From JAJFUB01 sp964622325 (GTDB lineage: Bacteria > Armatimonadota > Zipacnadia > Zipacnadales > UBA11051): a stretch of 35,664 nucleotides of DNA. Below, piece after piece: positions 8,029 to 15,279 of the stretch. Location: contig CAZUOJ010000027.1 of NCBI GenBank assembly GCA_964622325.1, positions 1 to 35,664 of the forward strand. Direction: 5' to 3'. The position numbers were made by a program, and so were the translations under genes. The notes under the pieces were generated by a model. The model was not told the origin of the DNA, made no database searches, and saw only the letters and a program-made list of their open reading frames with translations. Position 1 is the first letter of the stretch; each line of letters starts with the position of its first letter.

Positions 8029-8391
8029 ATGAATAAAAAAGTGCTCGTTGTGGATGATGAAGCCGCTATTCTCAGATTAGTTTCGCTCATTTTAGAACGC
8101 ATGGGCTTACAAGTGGAAACGGCGACGAATGGGGCGGAAGCCTGGCAGAAAATTAACAATAATAAGCCAGATCTAGTTATCCTGGATTTATTGATGCCGA
8201 TTATGAGTGGCGAAGAGCTCATCCAGGAAATGCAGGGCCATCCGGAAACAGCGGATATTCCCATTGTCCTGCTCAGCACACGGCCCAGCGCTCGGGGCTA
8301 CAAAAAAGATGCTTTTCCGCTTATATCCAAGCCTTTTTCGCCCGATGAATTGCAAAAGGTTGTGCGTCAGATTTTGCAGCTGGATAACTAA
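8029..8391 (+). CDS. Stand-alone response regulator receiver protein (first of two)
   Basis: A 120-residue CheY-like receiver with no output domain. It has the acidic pair in 'VVDDEAAI', the phospho-acceptor Asp in 'LVILDLLMP', the Ser/Thr switch in 'IVLLSTRP' and the conserved Lys in 'ISKPFSPDEL'. All phosphorylation residues are present. AGAGG seven bases upstream of the ATG at 8029 sets the start. A longer frame upstream from 7972 lacks a ribosome binding site and family similarity. No histidine kinase is encoded in the window, so the partner lies elsewhere. The next gene is a second, similar receiver, possibly a tandem duplication. Confidence 0.92.
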   Translation: MNKKVLVVDDEAAILRLVSLILERMGLQVETATNGAEAWQKINNNKPDLVILDLLMPIMSGEELIQEMQGHPETADIPIVLLSTRPSARGYKKDAFPLISKPFSPDELQKVVRQILQLDN

Positions 8392-8426
8392 GTAGAGCCA
8401 TTGCGCTTAATTTGAGGGGGAGTTTA

Positions 8427-8798
8427 ATGGCCGCCCGTATTTTAGTGGTAGAAGATGAGCGAGCCATTGCCATGTTGCTGGCCAAAATAGCGGAAGAATG
8501 TGGGGCGCAAGCTCAAATCGCCTATGATGGCGCTCAGGCTATCCGTTTGCTGGAGACACAGCCGTTTGATTTGCTTTTGCTGGATTTAATCATGCCCATT
8601 GTCAGCGGGGAGGAAGTGCTCCAGCACATGGCGGCTCATCAGCAGCTAAAAAACATTCCCGTTATTGTCCTGACCACAAAAGATTCTCTGGCCACAGTGC
8701 CAGTGGAAAATGTAATCTTTATGCCAAAGCCATTTAAGCCGCAAGAAGTGAAAATGGAAATTCAGAAGATTTTGTCCCAGAAAGCTTCCGGAAATTAA
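8427..8798 (+). CDS. Stand-alone response regulator receiver protein (second of two)
   Basis: A 123-residue CheY-like receiver with no output domain. Key residues are the acidic pair in 'VVEDERAIA', the phospho-acceptor Asp in 'LLLLDLIMP', Thr in 'VIVLTTKDS' and Lys in 'FMPKPFKPQEV'. A strong GAGGGGG (8414-8420) six bases before the ATG at 8427 fixes the start. It shares the 'DL.MPI.SGEE' stretch and the 'KPF.P.E' end with the gene 35 bases upstream, so the pair probably arose by duplication and is co-transcribed. It may serve as a phosphate relay or as a two-channel switch, but no kinase or target is visible. Confidence 0.92.
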   Translation: MAARILVVEDERAIAMLLAKIAEECGAQAQIAYDGAQAIRLLETQPFDLLLLDLIMPIVSGEEVLQHMAAHQQLKNIPVIVLTTKDSLATVPVENVIFMPKPFKPQEVKMEIQKILSQKASGN

Positions 8799-8848
8799 AT
8801 CTCTGGATATAATGTGATAATTTTTCGTTATTCGTTAAAGGAATGGAA

Positions 8849-9643
8849 ATGGAGCTCACACGAATTTCCTCATGCACATATCCGCTCCGGGAAAAGCCTG
8901 CTGCCGAGGCTTTGCAGATTATGCGGCAAGCCGGTGTGCGAAAAGTGGATTTGTGGGGCAATCTGCCGCATTTTTCTATCATGTCCGCTTCCTGTAATCT
9001 CCCAGAATTGCGGCAACAAGCGGAGGCTGTGGGCGTACAGATTGCAAATGTCGGCAGCTATCCGGGCCGTGCGTTTGCCAGCGATAATCCCTTTGTGCGC
9101 GAGGCAGAATTAGCTGCTTTACAGGCCACGCTCTATGCGGCGAAGGCTCTGGGCGCCCGCTCTATCCGCGTGATGCCCGGACAGGGAGAGGATCCCGCCC
9201 AAATTGAACGCATCGCGCCCTATTTTGCCCAGGCGGCTGAACTGGCGGAAAAGCTTAATGTCTATATGGGAATGGAGAATCATGCGGGCAGCTTAGCCGG
9301 GCTGCCCGAATATGCAATTGCCTTATGCCGCGCTGTCGGCTCGCCGTATTTTGGCGTATTATATGAGCCCGCGAATTTGTTGCATAAGGGCGTGGATTAT
9401 AAGAAAGCCTTTGAGATTTTTCATAATCATATAGTGCATATTCATGTGAAAGACGGGAAAATCGGAGCTGAGGGCTTTGTACGCACACATCTGGGCGAGG
9501 GCGACATTGATTATCCGTGGATTATTGAAAATCTGGAAGGCTTAGGATATAAAGGCGATTATGCGCTGGAATACGAAATGTGCGATATAGAGCCGATCGA
9601 AACAGCTTTGCCGCGCTGGCTGGCGTACTTTCAGAGTTTGTAA
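8849..9643 (+). CDS. Sugar phosphate isomerase/epimerase (xylose isomerase-like TIM barrel)
   Basis: Member of the AP-endonuclease-2/xylose-isomerase-like TIM-barrel superfamily, which includes hydroxypyruvate, inosose and ketose epimerases. The 264-residue protein shows 'GVRKVDLWGNLP' after the first strands, 'IRVMPGQGED', 'MGMENHAG' (a likely metal-ligand Glu), 'GVLYEPANLLHKG' with Glu, 'IVHIHVKDGK' with His and Lys-Asp, and 'YALEYEM' with a terminal Glu, the expected divalent-metal set. AAGGA (8838-8842) is six bases before the ATG at 8849, so this is preferred over the ATG at 8843. Substrate is unknown. It neighbours receivers and a second isomerase-like gene. Confidence 0.85.
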   Translation: MELTRISSCTYPLREKPAAEALQIMRQAGVRKVDLWGNLPHFSIMSASCNLPELRQQAEAVGVQIANVGSYPGRAFASDNPFVREAELAALQATLYAAKALGARSIRVMPGQGEDPAQIERIAPYFAQAAELAEKLNVYMGMENHAGSLAGLPEYAIALCRAVGSPYFGVLYEPANLLHKGVDYKKAFEIFHNHIVHIHVKDGKIGAEGFVRTHLGEGDIDYPWIIENLEGLGYKGDYALEYEMCDIEPIETALPRWLAYFQSL

Positions 9644-9699
9644 GCCAGCCTAACAGGGAAATCTAGTAACGAACGGCTTCACTTTCTCACAGACAAGAA

Positions 9700-9770
9700 T
9701 TGACTAGCCATTCTGTTTGCGCTACAGGATTAAAAACGCGTATAACTTTTAAAAATCCCTTGTAGGGGAT
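9700..9770 (+). promoter_or_regulatory. Leader of second isomerase gene: -35-like element and inverted repeat
   Basis: In the 156-base gap, TTGACT (9700-9705) resembles a -35 but its -10 17 bases on (TACAGG) is poor. TATAAC at 9741-9746 has a better -10 shape without a -35. An inverted repeat ATCCC (9755-9759)/GGGAT (9766-9770) follows and could be an operator or a small RNA hairpin ahead of the ribosome binding site AGGGA. Confidence 0.3.
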
Positions 9771-9799
9771 CGCACCTTTAATTTAGGCAGGGAAAGCAG

Positions 9800-10585
9800 A
9801 TGAAATGGGGATGTTCGACTTTGTTATTTGGCGGCTATGATCTGGATACGGCGTTAGCGGGGATTAAACAAGCGGGCTATGAAGCCGTGGAGCTTTGCTC
9901 TATTCCCGGGATGGGGGAACATTTTAAGCCGGGCGAAGACAAAAGCGTTTATGATGAGATTCGTGCCAAACTAGAGGCAGCGGAGCTGTATTTGGAATCT
10001 GTCGGCTGCAGCGGGGCTTTAGGGACGGAACGCTTTGAGCCATTGATGGAGGCGGCGCGCCTCTTAGGCGCGCCATATCTGACAACAGGCAGTGGCGGCG
10101 TGTCGCACGACGAAGAGTCCTGGGCGGCTGTGATGAACACAATTCGGGAGGCGTTGCCTATTTGTGAGCGTACAGGCGTCAAGCTCTCCATTAAGCCCCA
10201 TGTGCGTGCCGCCGTGTACAATGTGGCCACAGCGCGGCGGATGATAGAAGAAATTGGCAGTGAATGGATTGGCATTAATATCGACAATACGCATTTACAG
10301 CGCGAGGGGGATGATCCAATTCAAGGCGTGCGCGAGTTGCAGCCCTGGATTTTCACGGCGCGCATTCGCGATTATCGTTCGGATGATTTGAGCATTGGGC
10401 CCATTGAAAATCAGATTCCGGGCAAGGGGCAGGCAGATGTGCGCGGCTATTATCAGGCGCTGACACAAGTGCCGGGCCTGGAGTATGTGACAGTGGAGAT
10501 GGTGGGCGCCAAGGATTTGCCCCTGTCTGAAGTGCAGCGTATCATTGGAGAAACAATCGCCGTTTTGCGCAGCTATCAGGAATAA
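9800..10585 (+). CDS. Sugar phosphate isomerase/epimerase-like TIM barrel (second)
   Basis: A 261-residue xylose-isomerase-like TIM-barrel protein, only distantly similar to the one at 8849-9643. Visible are the N-terminal 'KWGCSTLLFGGYDLDTAL', 'AGYEAVELCSIPGM', 'LSIKPHVRAAVYN' where family members usually have an ExH-type motif (here Lys-Pro-His), 'IGINIDNTHLQREGDDP' with a probable Asp and His, 'IFTARIRDY' and 'VTVEMVGAKD' with a terminal Glu. AGGGA lies about ten bases before the ATG. The Lys in place of the usual Glu at the 'KPH' position makes normal metal binding less certain, so activity could differ from classical epimerases. Confidence 0.82.
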   Translation: MKWGCSTLLFGGYDLDTALAGIKQAGYEAVELCSIPGMGEHFKPGEDKSVYDEIRAKLEAAELYLESVGCSGALGTERFEPLMEAARLLGAPYLTTGSGGVSHDEESWAAVMNTIREALPICERTGVKLSIKPHVRAAVYNVATARRMIEEIGSEWIGINIDNTHLQREGDDPIQGVRELQPWIFTARIRDYRSDDLSIGPIENQIPGKGQADVRGYYQALTQVPGLEYVTVEMVGAKDLPLSEVQRIIGETIAVLRSYQE

Positions 10586-10698
10586 AAGCGCTATGCATAG
10601 ACGCATTGCCTCAGGCCGCTAGTTGGTGCGTAGTCGTACAGAGCCGAACAGGCTGTCTGCAGATTTTCTTATCTCATTTTAAATTTGGGGGGAATTGC

Positions 10699-11319
10699 AT
10701 GTCAGATTGGCCTTTGCGCCCTTTGGGGGCCCAAGAGGTGCGCCAGCTGCGAGCCGTGTTAGCTTTTGCGGTTTTGTCGCATGTACTGGATTTAATCACG
10801 ACACAATTCCGCGATCCGCTTTTAGAGAATGAGGGCAATCCATTTTATTTATTGGCGGAGCATCTGGGCTTTTCGGGATGGCCCTGGCTCGTGAGCACAA
10901 AAGTTGTATTTGTGGGCGCATTAGGCTTGGCTTATTGGTGGTATCTGGGCATACGTTCCCATTTTTTGCCCGCCCAAAAGGTTCGCCATGTGCGCGCCCT
11001 GATCTGGCATGGACTTTGGAATGGGCACGCGCGGGGCCGTTGGGAACAATTAGGCCAAGCGCGCACGATTCGTTTTTTAGGGATGATTCTGGCCGCGATT
11101 TCTTTGCCCTGTAGCGGCGCGGCTGCGCTGTTTATTTCCATAGATAATGTTTTGTGGGCGCTCAGACGGCCTTTGCCGATGATGTTTGTTAATTGCAGCC
11201 TTTTGTGTATTTCTTTTTTAGTATTTATATGGTGGCTGTTTGAATATTGGCATTTTTATAAAACGCAAATTGATTCTCCCGCGAGTGCGGAAGAAAAAGA
11301 AGCCGCAAAAACGCTATAA
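10699..11319 (+). CDS. Small integral membrane protein, DUF5658-like
   Basis: Unknown function. The 206-residue inner-membrane protein has about four hydrophobic segments: 'AVLAFAVLSHVLDLITTQF', 'LVSTKVVFVGALGLAYWWYL', 'FLGMILAAISLPCSGAAALF' and 'MMFVNCSLLCISFLVFIWWL'. The first carries 'LDLITTQ' followed by 'ENEGNPFY', the D-TT...E-NP pattern of the DUF5658 family. A charged cytoplasmic-looking loop with many Arg and His lies between helices two and three, and the C-terminus is charged. GGGGGG (10687-10692) six bases before the ATG at 10699 supports this start over an in-frame ATG at 10606 that precedes a sequence without family features. Confidence 0.75.
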   Translation: MSDWPLRPLGAQEVRQLRAVLAFAVLSHVLDLITTQFRDPLLENEGNPFYLLAEHLGFSGWPWLVSTKVVFVGALGLAYWWYLGIRSHFLPAQKVRHVRALIWHGLWNGHARGRWEQLGQARTIRFLGMILAAISLPCSGAAALFISIDNVLWALRRPLPMMFVNCSLLCISFLVFIWWLFEYWHFYKTQIDSPASAEEKEAAKTL

Positions 11320-11392
11320 ATTTTGTCTGGGGATGGATATTGGAGATTTATGAGGCTAGAGCCTATAAAGCGCTTTGGCACAGATGTAAGCA

Positions 11393-12121
11393 ATGACAAT
11401 CATTGATGCGAATACATGTTTTGGGCTTTCGCCGCGCGAAAATTTAGATTTGTCGCTTGACACTCTATTGGCCATCCTGGAGCGTCATGAAGTGAGCCAC
11501 GCCCTCACATACAGTCTGCGAGGCGTGGAATATGATTTTATCAGCGGCAATGATGAAACATTGTCCGCCTGTCGGCGCTATCCGCAGCTTTGGGCTGTGG
11601 GCACAATTCATCCGGGGCGTCATTTACATTGTCGGGATGAAATTTTGCGTTGCGCCGATAATGGCTTTGTGGCGTTGCGCTTTTTTCCGGATATTCAAGG
11701 CTGGCCGATTGTCTATCAGCCTTTTTTGGATTTGTGCGAATTCATAGCGGAAGTGGGCTTGCCGCTGATATTGCCCGCAGGCCCGCCGGGGCAACAAACG
11801 CTCATCGGAGAACGGCTGGGACCGTTGGGCATAAATGTATTGCTCGTGGGAGCAGGCTACAGCGTCAATGCAGAAACAGCAGCTGTATTAGCCCGTTGGC
11901 CTACTTTTTATACAGAATCACATCTTTACGACACGCCGGGAACGCTGGAATATGTGGGCCAAGTAGCAGGCTATGAGCGGCTAGTGTTTGGCAGCAACAG
12001 CCCTGCTCGTTCGTTTGCAGCGGCTTTCCATCAGGGCCTTTCGGCGGATTTTACGCCGGAGCAACGCGCTGGATTTTTTGCCGAGAATGTCCTGCGTTTT
12101 TTAGGCCGCGCAACAGATTAA
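11393..12121 (+). CDS. Degenerate amidohydrolase-2-like TIM barrel (metal ligands lost)
   Basis: The 242-residue protein has the overall layout of the amidohydrolase-2 family and clearly resembles its neighbour at 12322-13062 (shared 'YPQLW' and the ends '...E.LR..f..N..R.fG' type). At each place where the neighbour has a metal or catalytic residue this protein differs: 'IDANTCFG' instead of 'IDVHGHFG', 'LRFFP' instead of 'VKIHT', 'ILPAGPPGQ' instead of 'VKIHCGGPD', 'LVGAGYS' instead of 'VAHALG' and 'FGSNSPA' instead of 'FGTDMD'. It therefore probably does not bind metal in the usual way and may be a binding or structural partner. There is no frameshift, so it is a maintained gene. The ribosome binding site is weak. 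Confidence 0.78.
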   Translation: MTIIDANTCFGLSPRENLDLSLDTLLAILERHEVSHALTYSLRGVEYDFISGNDETLSACRRYPQLWAVGTIHPGRHLHCRDEILRCADNGFVALRFFPDIQGWPIVYQPFLDLCEFIAEVGLPLILPAGPPGQQTLIGERLGPLGINVLLVGAGYSVNAETAAVLARWPTFYTESHLYDTPGTLEYVGQVAGYERLVFGSNSPARSFAAAFHQGLSADFTPEQRAGFFAENVLRFLGRATD

Positions 12122-12288
12122 AAGCCCCAAAAATTGCAATCATATACAGCTCGAATCCAGCTGTCGTAAAATTATCTGTGTCCCCAAGAAGGCTTTTTTC
12201 AGAACATAATTAACGAAAAGTTAATGGGGAAGCAATAAGATAAATGATGAGGATTCAGCGTTTCCGCAGACAAGCGACTTTTTCGCTT
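12120..12288 (+). other. Structured intergenic region between the two amidohydrolase-like genes
   Basis: About 200 bases without a gene. A closing stem AAAAGCC (12120-12126)/GGCTTTT (12191-12197), running into further T, encloses CAGCT (12147-12151)/AGCTG (12159-12163) and could form a branched terminator. ATTAAC (12209-12214)/GTTAAT (12220-12225) is a six-base stem around GAAAA, and TCCCC (12181-12185) can pair with GGGGA (12226-12230). AAGCGA (12272-12277)/TCGCTT (12283-12288) is another short stem. A role as terminator or leader is possible but unproved. Confidence 0.35.
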
Positions 12289-12321
12289 TAAAAAGGCATC
12301 GTAATTGAATGAAAAAATAAT

Positions 12322-13062
12322 ATGAAAAAAATTGATGTGCATGGCCATTTTGGACATTGGAATTTTCCTATTCCCAATACAGGGCGCGTAGAAAATCTTC
12401 TGCGTCTGTGCGAAAAGCATGACATTGCCCATGTCGCCTGCTCTTCCGTACTGGCGCTGTGTTACAGCATGGAGGAGGGCAATGCGGAGTTGGCAGGGGC
12501 TATCGCTGGCTATCCGCAATTGTGGGGCTATGTGTATGTGAATGCTAATTTTTTGGCGCGCTCTGTGGCCGAAATGGAGCGCTATTTGCCCTTGCCTAAT
12601 TTCAGGGGCGTGAAAATCCACACAAGCTATTCGGGCGTCAATAATGCGGACCCGCGAATGGAAGAATTAATGGCAGAAGTGGCGCGTCGGGCTCGTGTTG
12701 TGAAGATCCATTGTGGGGGGCCAGATGTGCCCCAGACATTGGCTCGCTGGGCGCAACAATATCCACAGCTTAATATCATTGTGGCGCATGCCCTGGGGGC
12801 GGGCTACGCGGAAGCAGCGCGCCTTGCCCGCCGTTTTCGAAATATATATTTAGAATTCAGCAGTAGCTGGGCTGGCGCTAGGAAAATCGAGCGCGCTGGG
12901 GAGATTTGCGGCCTTCGCCAGATTCTTTTTGGCACAGATATGGATTTGCTGGATCCAGCTTTTATGATTGGCCAATACGAAAGCGCTGGGCTGTCGGAGG
13001 AGCAGCTACGCGCTATATATTGGGATAATCCGCGTCGTGTGTTCGGAATGCTCAATTCATAA
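12322..13062 (+). CDS. Amidohydrolase-2 family metal-dependent hydrolase or decarboxylase
   Basis: TIM-barrel enzyme of the amidohydrolase superfamily, whose group 2 includes lactonases of the LigI/4-sulfolactone type and nonoxidative decarboxylases. From the ATG at 12322 it has 246 residues. All expected ligands are visible: HxH in 'IDVHGHFG', Lys-His in 'GVKIHT', His in 'VKIHCGGPD', His in 'VAHALG' and the terminal Asp in 'FGTDMDLLDP'. The C-terminal 'IYWDNPRRVFGM' is the usual family end. No Shine-Dalgarno is evident in the A-rich leader. Together with the degenerate copy upstream it may form a heteromer, and a lactonase or decarboxylase step in sugar-acid breakdown would fit the neighbourhood. 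Confidence 0.85.
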   Translation: MKKIDVHGHFGHWNFPIPNTGRVENLLRLCEKHDIAHVACSSVLALCYSMEEGNAELAGAIAGYPQLWGYVYVNANFLARSVAEMERYLPLPNFRGVKIHTSYSGVNNADPRMEELMAEVARRARVVKIHCGGPDVPQTLARWAQQYPQLNIIVAHALGAGYAEAARLARRFRNIYLEFSSSWAGARKIERAGEICGLRQILFGTDMDLLDPAFMIGQYESAGLSEEQLRAIYWDNPRRVFGMLNS

Positions 13063-13098
13063 AGCAGGCGAAGCTTTTTGCTTAAAGGATGATAACTG

Positions 13099-14145
13099 AT
13101 GTCAGAAATTATGGAATCCATACGGGAGCGGGCGCGTGGCCTGCAAAAGATTGTCGGTTTGCCTGAAGCCAGCGATCCGCGCACTATTTTAGCCGCGCGG
13201 AAAGCACATGAGGAAGGGCTGGCGCAAGTTGTTCTTATTGGCTCGCCGCAGGAGGCGGCAGTGGCCGCGGGCGAAGCCAACTGTCTTTTAAATGGCCTCC
13301 CGATAATAGATCCGAAAGAAGAAGCAGTGCGTCAACGCTGTGCGCAATTGTACTGGCTGTTACGGCGGGATAAAGGCGTCAGTGCAGAAGAGGCTTGGGA
13401 GATAGTGGCCGATCCGCTATATTGCGCGGCGTGTTTGCTGAAGCTGGGAGAATTGGATGCGACAGTGGCTGGGGCGCAGAATTCCACGCCGAAAGTGCTT
13501 AGGCCCCTGTTGCAAATCGTGAAGCCAGCGCCGAACTGTTCCGTCGTGTCCAGCTGTTTTATTATGGAGACAATCATGCCGCAGATGGGGGAGAAAGGCG
13601 CCTTGCTGTTTGCCGATTGCGGCGTTGTGCCCAATCCGACCGCGGAGCAATTAGCGGATATCGCTATTGCCACAGCCGAATCGGCGCAATTGTATCTGCA
13701 AGCGGAGCCGCGTGTGGCGATGCTGTCCTTTTCTACAGCGGGCTCGGCGCAGCATCCCGATGTGGAGAAAGTACGCCAGGCCGTGCAGCTGGCAAAAGAA
13801 AAGGCGCCGCAATATCTGATTGACGGGGAAATGCAAGCGGATGCAGCGCTTGTGCCCTCTGTGGCGTGGGCGAAATATCCTGGCTCCCCTGTCGCCGGGC
13901 ATGCCAATGTGCTTATCTTTCCTGATCTGGATGCGGGGAACATCAGCTACAAGCTCGTCCAGCGGTTGGGCGGCGCCAATGCCTATGGGCCGCTTGTACA
14001 GGGGCTTTCGCGCACAGGAATGGATTTATCGCGCGGCGCCACGCCAGACGATATCTATAATGTCATTGCTATTGCGTCCTTACGGGCGGAATATTGCAAT
14101 AGCGCGCCCCTAAAAATATCCGAATTAGAGGCCCAGCCGCAATGA
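13099..14145 (+). CDS. pta: Phosphate acetyltransferase Pta
   Basis: Converts acetyl-CoA and phosphate to acetyl phosphate and CoA in the cytoplasm, feeding AckA (encoded at 1922-3151). The 348-residue short form has the family's repeat-domain architecture: N-terminal 'EASDPRTILAARKAHEEGLA', 'DATVAGA', 'MGEKGALLFADCGVVPNPTA', 'VAMLSFSTAGSA', 'DGEMQADAALVPSVA' and the signature 'PGSPVAGHANVLIFPDLDAG' with 'GNISYKLVQRLGGANAYGP' and 'DLSRGATPDDI'. AAAGGATG about eight bases before the ATG at 13099 supports the start. It lacks the N-terminal DRTGG/AAA regulatory part of the long enterobacterial form. Its last four bases overlap the start of the Kelch-like gene. Confidence 0.95.
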   Translation: MSEIMESIRERARGLQKIVGLPEASDPRTILAARKAHEEGLAQVVLIGSPQEAAVAAGEANCLLNGLPIIDPKEEAVRQRCAQLYWLLRRDKGVSAEEAWEIVADPLYCAACLLKLGELDATVAGAQNSTPKVLRPLLQIVKPAPNCSVVSSCFIMETIMPQMGEKGALLFADCGVVPNPTAEQLADIAIATAESAQLYLQAEPRVAMLSFSTAGSAQHPDVEKVRQAVQLAKEKAPQYLIDGEMQADAALVPSVAWAKYPGSPVAGHANVLIFPDLDAGNISYKLVQRLGGANAYGPLVQGLSRTGMDLSRGATPDDIYNVIAIASLRAEYCNSAPLKISELEAQPQ

Positions 14146-15182
14146 ACGGGCGGCGAACGTCCCTGAAGCTGCTTCTGGCCACTATGTATGTGCAAATGAG
14201 CGTTTGTTTTTTCCCAAATCGCCAGGCGGAAGCGAAGCCAATGCCTTATAAATGGATAAATGTGACAATGCAGGCGCCGTTTGCGCCGCGGGATGGCGCC
14301 GGCGCACTGACATTTGACGGACAAATGTGGCTATTGGGGGGCTGGAATCCGCGGGATAAAGAGCATTTTCCCCATATTTGCAACAGCGAAGTGTGGGCTT
14401 CCCGAGACGGCGCCAATTGGCGTCTTGTCAATCCACAGGCGCCCTGGGAGGGACGTCATACAGCCGGCTGGATTGTGCATAAAGGCAAGCTATGGGTTGT
14501 CGGCGGAGACTGCAATCAGGGCCATTATCAGAATGATGTCTGGAACAGCGAGGATGGCGTTCACTGGAAAAAAGTTTGTGAGGAGGTCCCCTGGGGCAAT
14601 CGGGCGCTCCATTTGATATTTTCTTTTCGGGGCAAGATATGGGTGATAGGGGGCCAGACAATGCCGGCTTTTGTGCCGGGCTCGCCGGAAGCTTTTTACA
14701 ATGATGTCTGGAATTCAACAGATGGCGTGCATTGGCAGCGTGTTCTGGAGCATGCGCCCTGGGCGCCGCGGGGAATGATTGGCGGCCAGGCTGTGTTCAA
14801 AGGCCGGATGTGGATTTTAGGAGGCGGCACATACGACACGCCCACAACGCCCACGCGGCAATTCTATAATGATGTATGGAGTTCTGCCGACGGCGTGCAC
14901 TGGACATGTCATACAGAGCACGCCGCCTGGCCGCCGCGTCAATATCATGAAGTGGCTGTGTGGGATAACAAGCTGTGGATTCTGGAAGGCTATCACAAAG
15001 ACAGCGGCAATCGCAATGATGTGTGGATGTCCGCGGATGGCGTGCATTGGACAGAGCTGCCCGGCACGCCCTGGAAGCCCCGCCATGCTGCCAGCGTCTT
15101 TGTGCATCAAAAGGCGTTGTGGATTGTAGCCGGGAATAATATGGAGTCAGATGTATGGAAGCTTGTGCGTATAGGGCAATAA
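14142..15182 (+). CDS. Exported Kelch-like beta-propeller protein
   Basis: A 346-residue protein with an N-terminal signal ('RRTSLKLLLATMYVQMSVCF', cleavage near 'AEA') and then about six repeats of roughly 50-55 residues. Each has 'R....a..f.gk.W..GG', 'NDVW.S.DGvhW' and 'PW..R', for example 'NDVWNSEDGVHW', 'NDVWNSTDGVHW', 'NDVWSSADGVHW' and 'NDVWMSADGVHW'. This is the Kelch/galactose-oxidase-like propeller pattern, mixed with Asp-box-like 'S.DG.hW'. The repeats are also visible at DNA level. It probably sits outside the cytoplasm and binds a carbohydrate or protein. Catalytic copper ligands of galactose oxidase are not apparent. The ATGA overlap with pta is odd, because it couples an exported protein to a central enzyme. 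Confidence 0.82.
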   Translation: MNGRRTSLKLLLATMYVQMSVCFFPNRQAEAKPMPYKWINVTMQAPFAPRDGAGALTFDGQMWLLGGWNPRDKEHFPHICNSEVWASRDGANWRLVNPQAPWEGRHTAGWIVHKGKLWVVGGDCNQGHYQNDVWNSEDGVHWKKVCEEVPWGNRALHLIFSFRGKIWVIGGQTMPAFVPGSPEAFYNDVWNSTDGVHWQRVLEHAPWAPRGMIGGQAVFKGRMWILGGGTYDTPTTPTRQFYNDVWSSADGVHWTCHTEHAAWPPRQYHEVAVWDNKLWILEGYHKDSGNRNDVWMSADGVHWTELPGTPWKPRHAASVFVHQKALWIVAGNNMESDVWKLVRIGQ

Positions 15183-15231
15183 GCTCCCCCCAGAAAGCAA
15201 GCCCCACACGCCTCCCCACAAAATGAAAAAC

Positions 15232-15253
15232 AAAAAAGGGGCATATTTGCCCC
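15232..15253 (-). terminator. Intrinsic terminator of the prepilin-like gene
   Basis: On the - strand a six-base stem, GGGGCA/TGCCCC (complements of 15248-15253 and 15238-15243), with an AATA loop, is followed directly by six T (complement of 15232-15237). It lies 27 bases past the prepilin stop and is a canonical rho-independent terminator. Confidence 0.88.
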
Positions 15254-15279
15254 TCGTCAATGTTCGCCCATTATCTGGC

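Noticed and set aside
11351..11364. Short palindrome AGGCTAGAGCCT before the degenerate amidohydrolase
   Set aside because: A two-base loop is too tight for a hairpin and no promoter elements place it as an operator.
13332..13943. 203-codon frame on the - strand
   Set aside because: It lies wholly inside pta, which is a clear family match on the + strand. The Ser/Ala-rich product is a shadow.
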